From: Astrobacterium formosum | GTDB lineage: Bacteria > Pseudomonadota > Alphaproteobacteria > Rhizobiales > Xanthobacteraceae | Reading direction: 5' to 3' | NCBI GenBank assembly: GCA_030848545.1 | Contig: JAVDCA010000010.1 | Span: 1 to 64,000 of the forward strand | DNA length: 64,000 nucleotides | In this document: piece after piece, positions 8,858 through 16,696 of the stretch | Numbering within the stretch: position 1 is the stretch's first letter | Layout of the letters: each line of letters begins with the position of its first letter | Translations under genes and position numbers: made by a program | The notes under the pieces: generated by a model | Told to the model about the DNA's origin: nothing | The model's database searches: none | What the model saw: only the letters and a program-made list of their open reading frames with translations

Positions 8858-9208
8858 TTATTTCGGCTTCCGTTTGCTTTTCCCTTTTTTATTTCGACCG
8901 GAGCCAATCAAGAAATCTTCCGCGTGTTTGCCGGATTCCAGCGCTTCAGCCATCCACCGAGGCTTCAAACCGCGACCTGTCCACGTCTGACCATCGGGTC
9001 CGCGATACTTCGGAGCGATTTTCTTTCCAGCGAGATGAGAAGCTTTCGGGCCTCGACGCTTTCTGCCAGAGGCAGCGTCATCCAACTTCCGAAGCGAATC
9101 CTCCAGCGACTTGCGTTCCGCCGTTACTTTCTTCGAAAGAATCACATCTACTTGCGTTCGAAGGTCGATCAAATCGACGGCCGACATTGCTTTGAGATTT
9201 AGGCGCAT
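8858..9208 (-). CDS. H-NS-family nucleoid-associated protein
   Basis: A 116-residue protein with an N-terminal oligomerisation helix (about 5-45), a basic linker (GRKRRGPKAS) and the H-NS DNA-binding motif 'YRGPDGQTWTGRGLKPRWM' near 67-85. The tail is strongly basic (KKGKSKRKPK). H-NS proteins bind AT-rich, often foreign DNA and silence it; an island-borne copy may control its own element or interfere with the host homologue. ATG 9208 is chosen because AGGAGG lies 8 bases upstream; GTG 9214 would overlap that site. It is convergent with the Rrf2 gene, 17 bases apart. Confidence 0.88.
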   Translation of the reverse strand: MRLNLKAMSAVDLIDLRTQVDVILSKKVTAERKSLEDSLRKLDDAASGRKRRGPKASHLAGKKIAPKYRGPDGQTWTGRGLKPRWMAEALESGKHAEDFLIGSGRNKKGKSKRKPK

Positions 9209-9540
9209 CGTCACTGCCTCCTGTAAGAAGGACGAATCAAACGTTGGAGCAAGAGCTTATCTTTCCGTCGAATCAGATTCCAGATGCTTGGAACTCGCGG
9301 CGCTCGCCATGCCGAGAATCAGCATTACGTTGCGGCATCATTCAAAATGTGATGAACGCTGACTGGCGGCGCAATCCAAACTACGTGTCCCGGTTTGGTG
9401 AAATGTACAGTGCTTGCCGGGTATAGCTGTTGCTCTTTGCTGTCATCTGATTAAACTAAAAGCGTTTTTGAGAACTGCAAATTTGCGTCTATCGGCTGTC
9501 GTGGCTGCTGCCATAAACATGGATCCTCTGAGATATCACC
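9209..9540. other. Divergent intergenic region, H-NS gene / RHH copy 3
   Basis: About 330 bases with no supported gene. It should contain promoters for both flanking genes; no clear boxes, terminator or repeat was recognised. Confidence 0.4.
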
Positions 9541-9810
9541 ATGAAATCCTCCGTAATCAAACGCTCCGTCGCCATCGGCGGTCGCAGGACCAGCGTCAGC
9601 CTAGAAGAACCATTTTGGAGCAGTATCAAAGAAATCGCGAATCAACGGTCAATGACGGTTTACGATCTCATTACTCAGCTCCATCGAGAGCGAGGTGAGC
9701 AACGTAACCTGTCGTCTTGCATTCGCCTGTTCGTTCTCGCTCATTTCCAATCATTGTCGACGGAACCAACGCCTATGATTAATGCGAGGGAACCGGAAGG
9801 AAAGGTCTGA
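9541..9810 (+). CDS. Ribbon-helix-helix (RHH_4-type) DNA-binding protein, copy 3
   Basis: An 89-residue protein beginning MKSSVIKRSVAIGG, with the RHH_4 core 'SVSLEEPFW', 'MTVYDLITQLH' and 'NLSSCIRLFVLAHF'. It is closely related to copy 2 at 7791-8027 but on the opposite strand, with an extra acidic C-terminal tail. The ribosome site is weak (CTGAG, 9 bases before ATG). Together the copies bracket the Rrf2 and H-NS genes in inverted orientation. DNA binding is expected; the target is unknown. Confidence 0.8.
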   Translation: MKSSVIKRSVAIGGRRTSVSLEEPFWSSIKEIANQRSMTVYDLITQLHRERGEQRNLSSCIRLFVLAHFQSLSTEPTPMINAREPEGKV

Positions 9811-9860
9811 AGTGAGATTCCCGCTTCAAAAGATGTGTCCACCAGGACGCATATGTACGA

Positions 9861-10340
9861 ATGTATCCGATTGATCCGGCCGGGAAAGTTCCATTTGTGT
9901 TGACTACGCAGTTCAACCAGCGGTCAAGACCGTTGCGTTCGCGTAATGTCGCTTCGATGATGGAAGGCTGCGAAGATTCTCAGGAAGGACGGAGCGGAGA
10001 ACCAAGTCGCTCGGTCCTGTTCATTGATCAAAGTACGGCGCGAGACCATGCGGTTGCTGCTGTTTTGCAACGACATAACTTCTTGGTCACGTCAGTCAAG
10101 GACGTTCGTTGCGCCTTTGAAACCAGCGTTGATCGCAAATTCGACCTCGTTGTTCTCGGTTACATAGTCGCCTCGACGCCTGCTTTGCCTGATCTGATCC
10201 AAAGCATTCGGACAAGATTCTCGTGTCCGCTCATCTGTGTTGGCTCTCACGTCACGCCGGATGAGCTTGCGGAAATCATCGCAGCAGAGCTTTTGACCCC
10301 CGGCCGTAGACGTCGTCGGCGTCGAGTTCCCAAACCGTAG
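9861..10340 (+). CDS. Receiver-like protein lacking the phospho-acceptor Asp
   Basis: A 159-residue protein. From about residue 50 it follows the response-regulator receiver fold: strand SVLFID, helix, FLVTSV, then 'FDLVVLGY' and 'CPLICVGS'. The Asp normally found at the end of strand 3 (VLD) is Gly here, so ordinary phosphorylation is unlikely; it may be a pseudo-receiver. The C-terminus is an Arg cluster (RRRRRRR) that could bind nucleic acid. The start is uncertain: ATG 9861 gives a 50-residue leader of no clear fold, and ATG 9960 would give the receiver alone. No output domain. Confidence 0.6.
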   Translation: MYPIDPAGKVPFVLTTQFNQRSRPLRSRNVASMMEGCEDSQEGRSGEPSRSVLFIDQSTARDHAVAAVLQRHNFLVTSVKDVRCAFETSVDRKFDLVVLGYIVASTPALPDLIQSIRTRFSCPLICVGSHVTPDELAEIIAAELLTPGRRRRRRRVPKP

Positions 10341-10549
10341 AGTTGCCATAGGACGCGTGCTCGTTGGCAACTTTTATCGCTTGCGCGCCGGAATGGACAT
10401 TGCGGTGCCGTATCTGTCAGTCGACGCGTCTCGGTTTGTCGTCAATTCTTTGCTCGGCGGCGGTGCGGCTGAAGAACCCATATCGGCTGTAGAATTCGGG
10501 GACTTTGCTCGTAGGCTCTTTTTCGCAAGGAAGAACTGCCGGAAGGTCT

Positions 10550-10762
10550 TCATTGCTTCTGTTTCCTGGTTGCGATGGCCAGCAGGATGACCTCGCCCTC
10601 GGTCGTGGCCATTACGGCATCTGCGAACTGCTGGATCATCATCCACTTCTCTTGCTCGGACAGATCGGCAGCTAGCGTCGTGTAATCGCAGCTTGAGATC
10701 GTTGCTTCTGCTGATTCCTTCAGAGCCATTCGCTGCCGGATGAATTGTTTTGCGCTTCTCAT
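10550..10762 (-). CDS. Small hypothetical protein, 70 residues
   Basis: It begins MRSAKQFIRQRM and contains a charged helix (SEQEKWMMIQQFADAV), ending in KQKQ. GGGAGGA lies 10 bases before ATG 10762, the reason for choosing this start; the same frame runs open to 11116, but that part does not look like protein. It lies downstream of the primase-helicase gene on the same strand, 280 bases away. Not recognised; small island-encoded regulator or anti-host factor are only guesses. Confidence 0.5.
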   Translation of the reverse strand: MRSAKQFIRQRMALKESAEATISSCDYTTLAADLSEQEKWMMIQQFADAVMATTEGEVILLAIATRKQKQ

Positions 10763-11042
10763 GGTATTTTCGTCCTCCCGTGTGTTGTTAAGTGTATTTA
10801 TGGTCGAGCAATGCCGGCATTTGAAATCGGACCCATTGGTACCGAGATGCCCGAAATGATTCGCAAGATACTTGCTGCCGCGAGCTACCCGATGAATGTA
10901 AAGAATCTTTACAAAACCGCGCCTTCGGAGCCAAAAGATTGCCGGCAGCACGGCGCGATGCGGGATGGCGAATACAACCGGCCAATGCGCAGGATCGATA
11001 TCTGCGATCCGACCGCATGCTCCTTCTTGTTGTCGCTTACCG

Positions 11043-13199
11043 CTATAAGGTTGGCTCTGTCGTCCGGATAGCAAGTCCGCGTCGCCCATTGCCCGTTCGC
11101 GTTCGAATGTTTTCAAATCCTCGCTTGGTCAAGTCTTTGCCGAAGCAGGTATTCGAAAGCGCATCAACTCCGCTATTTTCACACCACTCTTTGTACGAGT
11201 AGTGAAGGTCCTTCATGGTCGCCCGAGCGTTGGGTTCGAGCACACACGCGGCATCGATCCATTGACCGATTGAATCATTGTCTTCTCGATATCGGCCGGT
11301 AGACTGCAGGACGCTGGACGGCGGGTTTAGGCCGTGTTGACGCCAATCCTCCAGACCTTGCAGTGCCCAGTTCAGCACGCCCGGCAGTTCTCCAAGCAGT
11401 CGATTTGGCAGAGCCTTGTCTTGCTCGTCCGCCGGAATGGTGACGGGAAATCGAACGACGCGGATACGACGCCAAATTGCATCGTCCGTGCCGGAAATCG
11501 TCGGCAAGTTGTTTGTTGCAAGCCACAGCTTAAATTGCGGATCGAATTCGAAGAAGTCCTTGTACATGAAACGGCAGGAAATACGGTCGCCACCGGTCAT
11601 CATCTTGATTTTGGCTTCGGCCAGATGTTGGTCGCGTTCCCCTTCCGAAGCCGTGACAAATCGTTTTCCGAGCAATGAGGCAAGATCGTTCGTCTGCTGC
11701 GTGCCAAACTTTTGATTCATTAGCGTCTGAATGGGAATGCTTCCGGCGTAGTCACCGAACAGGTGATGAAGAATTCGCAAGAATGTTGATTTTCCGTTTG
11801 CTCCGGTGCCGACCAGGATGAACAAACATTGCTCTTGGACCGAGCCAGTCAAGCTGTATCCGACAGCGCGACGGACAAAGTCGATGAGAGAGGCGTCATT
11901 GTCGAAGATCCGATTCAGGAAACTCATCCACATCGGACACGATGCGCTCGGATCCACCGAGGCTCCTAGCGTTCTGGTAACATATGCCTCGGAGCCACCA
12001 TTTCGTTTGTCGGCGCGATAATCCAACAAGCTGCCATCCCCGCATCCCACAAGCTCGGCATTGTTGTCGATGAGAGAACCCGGAACCCGTAGACGGGAAC
12101 GAGACAATTCAATTGCGGCATTGATGCGTGACTTCGTCAGATATTTTTTCAACGCCGATACGTCAAATGGTCCCATTCCGCCTTTGGCTACTTGCTCCTG
12201 GAAGAAGTCTTTTGCCATGCCCTGGACAATCTCATCTGAAATCGGTTCAAACACCTGATTTCGCCGACGATACCAACTGCCGCTGGAGTAGATCAGGTGA
12301 CCGTCAAACTTGGCTGCAAAGGAATCCGCTGCGCTCGCATCATTGGAAATGTCAGCGATGACGTCTGACCGGAATTGCGGAATGATCGCCGGCGGGTCGG
12401 TTCGCTTGCTCCCACACCAAGATATAAAACTTTCGGCAACTGCTGGTCCAAGAAGCTGTTCGAACCGCGCTTCGCTTGAGATAGCCTCACCACGATTGTA
12501 GCGTTCGAACGTCGTCTCAACGCACAGCACTCGGTCACGCAATTCCTCATCATCAGCCTCCGTCGCAACGGCTCTAATCAGGGTCTGAACGTCTTCGACA
12601 CTCCAGCCATGCCGCGCGAGCAATGCTGTTGTCGATAATGCGAGTTCGTGTCTGATTCCCGGCTGCCACCGCTTGAAGAGGATCGTGGCCATTGCCACCA
12701 TTCGGGCTGCATTCTTGAGCGCTTGCCATGTGGAAGTACCGGGATTGCAGTTGTCCGAATCTTCGAATTCCACCGATTCGCCGCTGGGATGCACAGAGCC
12801 AGGGAACAGCGTGTAATGATTCTCGCCACGAACCTCGACGATCATTCCGTCGCTAGCAAACGTTTCGAGACTGTCAGCTTTTGGGACTCGATAAATCCAA
12901 TGGCTTCTCGGCTTCGATTTGCGGCCGAAAATGCAGCTGGTCTTGGGCAAGAAGTGCGAAGTGAAACGAAGGGCGTCAATATCGTCTACGTCAACGTCGA
13001 CTAATCCGCCGGATGCAGTCCCGGTTAGGACGCCAATGTTGGTTGGCTCGGAATCGAAGTAGTTTCTACACGTATCCTTGGTGATCGTGAAGCTCGGCCA
13101 ACTTTTGACCATCGGTACTTTTGATTGGAATTTGACTGGTATCGGCGACAATCCGCGATCAATGTAAGCTAATGCAATTTTTGATTGATAATTTGACAT
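11043..13199 (-). CDS. P4-type DNA primase-helicase (prim-pol, D5_N and SF3 helicase)
   Basis: An 718-residue replication protein of plasmids, satellites and phages. An N-terminal primase-polymerase domain ('RGLSPIPV', 'GVLTGTASGG', acidic 'VDVDVDD', 'SHWIYR') is followed by a D5_N region and a superfamily 3 helicase: Walker A GTGANGKST near residues 464-473, Walker B 'VTASEGER' and motif C 'LATNNLP'. It should prime and unwind the element's origin. ATG 13199 is chosen because AAAGGAA lies 7 bases upstream; the frame continues open to 13553, but those 118 codons lack protein-like composition. An AT-rich region with short repeats lies just upstream, a likely origin. Confidence 0.92.
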   Translation of the reverse strand: MSNYQSKIALAYIDRGLSPIPVKFQSKVPMVKSWPSFTITKDTCRNYFDSEPTNIGVLTGTASGGLVDVDVDDIDALRFTSHFLPKTSCIFGRKSKPRSHWIYRVPKADSLETFASDGMIVEVRGENHYTLFPGSVHPSGESVEFEDSDNCNPGTSTWQALKNAARMVAMATILFKRWQPGIRHELALSTTALLARHGWSVEDVQTLIRAVATEADDEELRDRVLCVETTFERYNRGEAISSEARFEQLLGPAVAESFISWCGSKRTDPPAIIPQFRSDVIADISNDASAADSFAAKFDGHLIYSSGSWYRRRNQVFEPISDEIVQGMAKDFFQEQVAKGGMGPFDVSALKKYLTKSRINAAIELSRSRLRVPGSLIDNNAELVGCGDGSLLDYRADKRNGGSEAYVTRTLGASVDPSASCPMWMSFLNRIFDNDASLIDFVRRAVGYSLTGSVQEQCLFILVGTGANGKSTFLRILHHLFGDYAGSIPIQTLMNQKFGTQQTNDLASLLGKRFVTASEGERDQHLAEAKIKMMTGGDRISCRFMYKDFFEFDPQFKLWLATNNLPTISGTDDAIWRRIRVVRFPVTIPADEQDKALPNRLLGELPGVLNWALQGLEDWRQHGLNPPSSVLQSTGRYREDNDSIGQWIDAACVLEPNARATMKDLHYSYKEWCENSGVDALSNTCFGKDLTKRGFENIRTRTGNGRRGLAIRTTEPTL

Positions 13200-13824
13200 A
13201 TGAATATTCCTTTTAATTTTTGCTGCTGGTCTACTGGTGCCAGCTTCATCTAATTGGAGATCTAAACGAGCTTTGATAAATTTGGGTTGTGTTTGGATGC
13301 TGTTCGAGATTGATCGTCGAAGCATCGGCAAGTGGCATTTTGAAATGGTTTTCTCTTGGGTTCTTCCGGAAGTGCCTTGTTCTCGTCCGGCGCTTCCGTT
13401 GGTTTTCTCTATTCCTCCTTGTTGTGTGTATGCTGTGGATGGAGATTCCATACTTTTCAAAAAAAAATTACATATATAAAATGTCACGTTATTCCCTACA
13501 CACCCTCCACACACCCCTTTTTCGGGAAGAAGAGTGGTGGACAGTGACGGCATTTCTCAGGGTTGAATCTGATTTGAAAATCTTCGGATCAGACTCGTGC
13601 TGAAGGCTTTTCACCGCAGCCGTTGCTTGAAATCCCTGAACAGAAAATCTGCTTCTTTCAATGTAAGAAGTGTCGTCACTGATATTTATGGAAATGTAAA
13701 ACGCTGGACCTTGTGTAGAGGTGTTAAAATGACATTTCTTATAAATAATTTTATGTTCCAATTTTTCAATACTGTGATTGTACGTTCTGGAACAGGTATT
13801 GTCAAGATTTTACAAGGAGTAGCA
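13200..13824. other. AT-rich divergent region next to the primase gene, candidate origin
   Basis: About 625 bases without a supported gene, between the primase-helicase and a plus-strand gene. It holds an A-run followed by TATATA-like sequence (13460-13482) and two copies of ACACACCC (13498-13505, 13509-13516) 11 bases apart. AT-rich DNA beside short direct repeats upstream of a P4-type replication protein is the usual layout of a replication origin. Open frames here run on both strands but show no ribosome sites. Confidence 0.4.
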
Positions 13825-14142
13825 ATGAAACAACACGATAGAAAACGCTCGCTTGGGGCAATTAAACCAGCGTCCAAGACCAAGCCAAATTCTCCGGATG
13901 GTATCGGCACGATGAAGATTCAGCGGCATACCCTGGAGGTGATCTGGGATCAGCTTTGCCGCAGCGGTGATGACGAGATCACCGTCAATCTTGCCGCTTG
14001 GGAGAATGAGACAGAATCCGACCGGTTTCTGACCGTCGAATTGTCGCCGCGGTACGAGAAACGTCGTCTGGAACCGCTATCCACTTCCAATGGTCCGGAT
14101 GTCACACGCTTCTTCGGCCGTGACCAGTTCGAGGATGCGTGA
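13825..14142 (+). CDS. Small hypothetical protein upstream of an RHH gene
   Basis: A 105-residue protein starting MKQHDRKRS. AAGGAG lies 7 bases upstream of ATG 13825, which decides the start; the open frame back to 13597 is AT-rich spacer. It has a basic N-terminus, a predicted helix (TLEVIWDQLCR) and a mixed C-terminal half with a Tyr-Glu-Lys-Arg segment. Its end overlaps the next gene by 1-3 bases if that one starts at GTG 14139, so the two form an operon. Such pairs with an RHH protein recall toxin-antitoxin or partition modules, but no known toxin motif is visible. Confidence 0.65.
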   Translation: MKQHDRKRSLGAIKPASKTKPNSPDGIGTMKIQRHTLEVIWDQLCRSGDDEITVNLAAWENETESDRFLTVELSPRYEKRRLEPLSTSNGPDVTRFFGRDQFEDA

Positions 14143-14321
14143 AGATGGTCGCGAACAACGCCACTTCCATCACCGCATTCCGAATTTCTGCGTCGTTGCT
14201 CGCTGATGTAGACGCCTGCTGTGAACTGCTAGACGCCACTCGTTCTCAAGTTTTCAGGAAGGCGGTTGGTGAGTTCGTTCATCGGACAAAGCCAAAAACA
14301 AACAACAAGACCCCCGAATGA
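14139..14321 (+). CDS. Small RHH/CopG-like DNA-binding protein
   Basis: 60 residues (58 if ATG 14145 is used). The pattern 'SITAFRISASLLADVDACCELLDATRSQVFRKAVGEFV' split over strand, helix and helix is that of CopG/RHH proteins, which bind DNA as dimers. GTG 14139 overlaps the TGA of the preceding gene (GTGA), suggesting translational coupling; ATG 14145 is the alternative. The basic tail is KPKTNNK. Likely regulator of its operon or of element copy number; this is inferred. Confidence 0.65.
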   Translation: MKMVANNATSITAFRISASLLADVDACCELLDATRSQVFRKAVGEFVHRTKPKTNNKTPE

Positions 14322-14382
14322 ACGGAACCGACGGCCTGAATACAAAGTATCTTTATATTGGCAGTGGTTTCTCGTGAAAAAA

Positions 14383-14790
14383 TTATCCAGCGGGTTCGGC
14401 CTCCGGAGCTTCGCGTTTTGCATCCAATGCAGCGATGAACTTTCGAAGCTCTGCGAGCGCCAATTCTATTTGATTAGTTTGTTGTTGGAGATAGTCAATT
14501 TGAGCAACGATCTGTTCTCGACTCAGCAATAGGCCGCTGTTCGGACCGCTTTCCGACTTGGCTGGCATCAAATCAACTATTTCTTGGACGCTAAAGCCAA
14601 GCTTTCTGGCCTGCACAATGTTCATCAATTTCGTTCGATCAGCGTCGGAATATTGCCTAGCGGAACCATTGCGGATCGGATTAATAAGCCCTCGTTGCTC
14701 ATAAAAGCGTACCGTCCGCAGCGTTATGCCAAATTCGTTGGCGAGTTGACCGATGGAGAAATATTGGGACCCGCTGGTATCGGCACACAT
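14383..14790 (-). CDS. MerR-family transcriptional regulator
   Basis: A 135-residue protein with the MerR winged helix at the N-terminus: 'FSIGQLANEFGITLRTVRFYEQRGLI' with the wing 'NGSARQYS'. The 'QARKLGFSVQEIVDLM' segment and a C-terminal coiled coil for dimerisation (YLQQQTNQIELALAEL) follow. There is no metal-binding cysteine pattern. ATG 14790 is chosen for GAGGA 5 bases upstream. MerR-like folds also occur in excisionases and AlpA regulators; its place next to the integrase makes control of excision possible. The full coiled coil argues for an ordinary regulator. Confidence 0.85.
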   Translation of the reverse strand: MCADTSGSQYFSIGQLANEFGITLRTVRFYEQRGLINPIRNGSARQYSDADRTKLMNIVQARKLGFSVQEIVDLMPAKSESGPNSGLLLSREQIVAQIDYLQQQTNQIELALAELRKFIAALDAKREAPEAEPAG

Positions 14791-14945
14791 GATCGTCCTC
14801 GCAGAATCTTTTCTTGGCTTATCAAATTCTGCTCGATCTCGATGTGAAGCGGAAGTCTGAAACCTAACCGCGAGGCCTCTTGACCGGGCATGAACCAATC
14901 AATTTTTGGATGCCTGAGACGGAAATGATCAGTGCGGGAAAAATG

Positions 14946-14980
14946 AAAGGCTCCGTGGAGGGATGTCCAACGGAGCCTTT
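14946..14980 (-). terminator. Hairpin with T-rich tail on the minus strand
   Basis: AAAGGCTCCG pairs with CGGAGCCTTT (10 bp), with an inner TGGA/TCCA step. Read on the minus strand it is followed by TTTCATTTTTCC, a terminator-like tail. It could end transcripts from the integrase gene before the MerR promoter. Confidence 0.6.
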
Positions 14981-15004
14981 CGGTGCTGTGCGGCGGGGTC
15001 TTCA

Positions 15005-15045
15005 TGCAGCACAGCGTGCAGCACGAGGGGAGGGTCAGTGCTGCA
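15005..15045. repeat. TGCAGCAC repeats, two direct and one inverted
   Basis: TGCAGCAC occurs at 15005-15012 and 15017-15024, and its complement GTGCTGCA at 15038-15045. It lies between the integrase and MerR genes, a usual place for recombinase or excisionase binding sites. No binding protein can be named. Confidence 0.5.
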
Positions 15046-15061
15046 ACAACATTGTACCAGG

Positions 15062-15184
15062 TTACGACACGAGCCGGCAAACCTCATACAGCTCGTAACC
15101 GTAATGTTGGCGGTAGCGTCTTACGATTACGCTTCTTACTCGCATCCCTAACGATACGCAACTCGGATGTAACACCACATTACG
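15062..15184. repeat. Cluster of TTACG motifs with a large inverted doublet
   Basis: TTACG occurs on the plus strand at 15062, 15121, 15127 and 15180, and on the minus strand at 15094 and 15100. The doublets CGTAACCGTAA (15094-15104) and TTACGATTACG (15121-15131) form an inverted repeat, 10 of 11 matching, around a 16-bp spacer. Six pentamers in about 120 bases is far above chance. Candidate arm-type or accessory protein sites of the island. Confidence 0.55.
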
Positions 15185-15333
15185 GCAATGCGACCGTGGC
15201 GGTTTCGACGTTTCACGTTCCCAGTTCTCAACATCGAGGGAATACGTCCAGATCAGCACCAGAGGAACTTTCTCGCATTTCCAGCCAGAGGTAACACATG
15301 CGGTGGGTTACTTTCCTGAGTTGCTGGAACCCA

Positions 15334-15359
15334 CCCCGGTCAAAAGCCGGGGCTTTTTT
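15334..15359 (+). terminator. Rho-independent terminator on the plus strand with no gene before it
   Basis: CCCCGG and CCGGGG enclose a 7-nt loop, followed by C and six T. A second hairpin (GTGGGTT / AACCCAC, 15303-15334) precedes it. No plus-strand gene ends nearby, so it may belong to a small RNA. Confidence 0.6.
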
Positions 15360-15395
15360 CACCGGATTAGCAAACCAGCGGAGGCCATTGAGATT

Positions 15396-16559
15396 TTATC
15401 CGCCACCCAGCTCGTCCTGGTAGTCGTCGATGGTGTCGTGTCCGTAGTGTTTTTCGATCATTCGCTGTGACGTACCCATCTGCTTCGCCAGCGCGGCGAT
15501 GGTCGCACGATTGTCGATGGTCGAAGTCATGCGGAATGTCGCGTACGAGTGCCGCAACGACGTTGGCGTATGTCGGTCGTCTTTGCTGGCGTACTCGAAT
15601 CCGCAGGCGATCAGCAGTTCACCGAATCCCTTCTTCAGCGACGCGACTGCCGTTCCATCCGGCATGGCGATCACGCGTTCGTTGGGACTCAATTTCCCGT
15701 CGGTCTCGGCTAGAAAGGCGAGACGTCGTTCTTGAATTCGCGTCAGCGCGCGAACTGCTGATCCCCGCATGATCAGCTTCCGGTCACTTTTGACCTTGCC
15801 GCCTCTTTCCAACCGAATCTGTGCATGGTCGAAGTCGACATTGCGCCAGATCACGCTGTGCGTCTCGTCAACACGCATGCCGGTGTTGGCTACCAGAAGA
15901 ATGAAATCGTACAGCAGTTGTCGCTGATTCAGCTGATAGCGTTTCGTCTTGTCGTGCTCGAATTCTTTGATGCGCGCTAATGCGGTCCGGCGCAGCAATC
16001 GGTATTCGTCCAGCGTGAAGTGCCGGCGGCGATGACGCGTCAGCTTTTCAGACACCTGCTGAACCGTCGGGGCTTGCTTCATCCAGCCGCGATCAACAGC
16101 GTAGCGGAAGAGTTGGCGCAGAACGGTGTTCTCGCGGTTCAGCGTCTGCGGCTTCGGCGGCGTTTCACTCTTCGCGACTCTGTACTTCCGGTAGTCCATG
16201 ACGTCGCCAGTCTTGATCTTGGAAACGTCTGAGAACTTGGCGAAGAACGGGAGGAAGTGACGAGCGATGGTCTCTGAGTGGTAGGTCGATTTCGACTCAC
16301 CCTTGATGTGCTCCAGATAGCTCGTCCTCAGTTTCGCAAATGAGACCTGGTCGATTTCTTCACCGCGTGCATGTCGTGTTTTGACATCGTTGAACCACGC
16401 AAGCGCCTGCTGCTGTGCATTACCCAGGTCTTGGGTCTTCATGCTGCGGCGGAATTGTCGGCCAGCGATTCGGAAATAGCAGTGATAAACGCCGTCTCGG
16501 GGCTTGAGATACAGGCCTTCGCAGACCTCAATCGTCGTGTCTTTGGCCTTGCGTCCCAT
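15396..16559 (-). CDS. Tyrosine integrase of the tRNA-Val island
   Basis: A 387-residue phage-type integrase. It has an N-terminal arm/SAM-like region, a core-binding domain (about 70-165) and a catalytic domain with Arg in TGMRVDE, the box TSLRHSYAT, and the Tyr nucleophile in IEKHYGH near the C-terminus. The first position of the HxxR box is Thr, a known variation. I chose ATG 16559; GTG 16595 in the same frame would absorb the TGCACAA repeats. The gene lies 166 bases from the 3' end of tRNA-Val and reads away from it, the classical layout of an element inserted in a tRNA gene. Confidence 0.93.
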   Translation of the reverse strand: MGRKAKDTTIEVCEGLYLKPRDGVYHCYFRIAGRQFRRSMKTQDLGNAQQQALAWFNDVKTRHARGEEIDQVSFAKLRTSYLEHIKGESKSTYHSETIARHFLPFFAKFSDVSKIKTGDVMDYRKYRVAKSETPPKPQTLNRENTVLRQLFRYAVDRGWMKQAPTVQQVSEKLTRHRRRHFTLDEYRLLRRTALARIKEFEHDKTKRYQLNQRQLLYDFILLVANTGMRVDETHSVIWRNVDFDHAQIRLERGGKVKSDRKLIMRGSAVRALTRIQERRLAFLAETDGKLSPNERVIAMPDGTAVASLKKGFGELLIACGFEYASKDDRHTPTSLRHSYATFRMTSTIDNRATIAALAKQMGTSQRMIEKHYGHDTIDDYQDELGGG

Positions 16560-16568
16560 AGGACTATT

Positions 16569-16597
16569 TGCACAAAACGTGCACAATGCGTGCACAA
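16569..16597. promoter_or_regulatory. Three TGCACAA repeats phased at 11 bp before the integrase
   Basis: TGCACAA occurs at 16569-16575, 16580-16586 and 16591-16597, exactly 11 bp apart, so all lie on one face of the helix. They lie 10 to 38 bases upstream of the integrase ATG. They could be a cooperative repressor operator or integrase arm sites. Confidence 0.55.
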
Positions 16598-16603
16598 TTA
16601 GCG

Positions 16604-16619
16604 AATCACGAAAGTGATT
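16604..16619. promoter_or_regulatory. AATCAC-GAAA-GTGATT dyad upstream of the integrase
   Basis: A perfect 6-bp inverted repeat around GAAA, 7 bases beyond the TGCACAA series. As RNA it would form a stable tetraloop; as DNA it resembles a repressor operator. Confidence 0.4.
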
Positions 16620-16671
16620 TCCACTGCGCCATCAATGATGACAAACCCTTACGCTTTATGCAAGCGCACAA

Positions 16672-16696
16672 ACGAACGCTGAGGGCCAGCGTTCGT
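16672..16696. repeat. Perfect 10-bp inverted repeat between integrase and tRNA
   Basis: ACGAACGCTG-AGGGC-CAGCGTTCGT lies between the integrase gene and the tRNA 3' end, 28 bases from the latter. No T-tract follows on either strand, so a recombination-related or structural role is more likely than termination. Confidence 0.5.

Noticed and set aside
13200..13553. 118-codon upstream extension of the primase-helicase frame
   Set aside because: Ser/Thr-rich, AT-rich translation without protein character; ATG 13199 has a good ribosome site and the family N-terminus.
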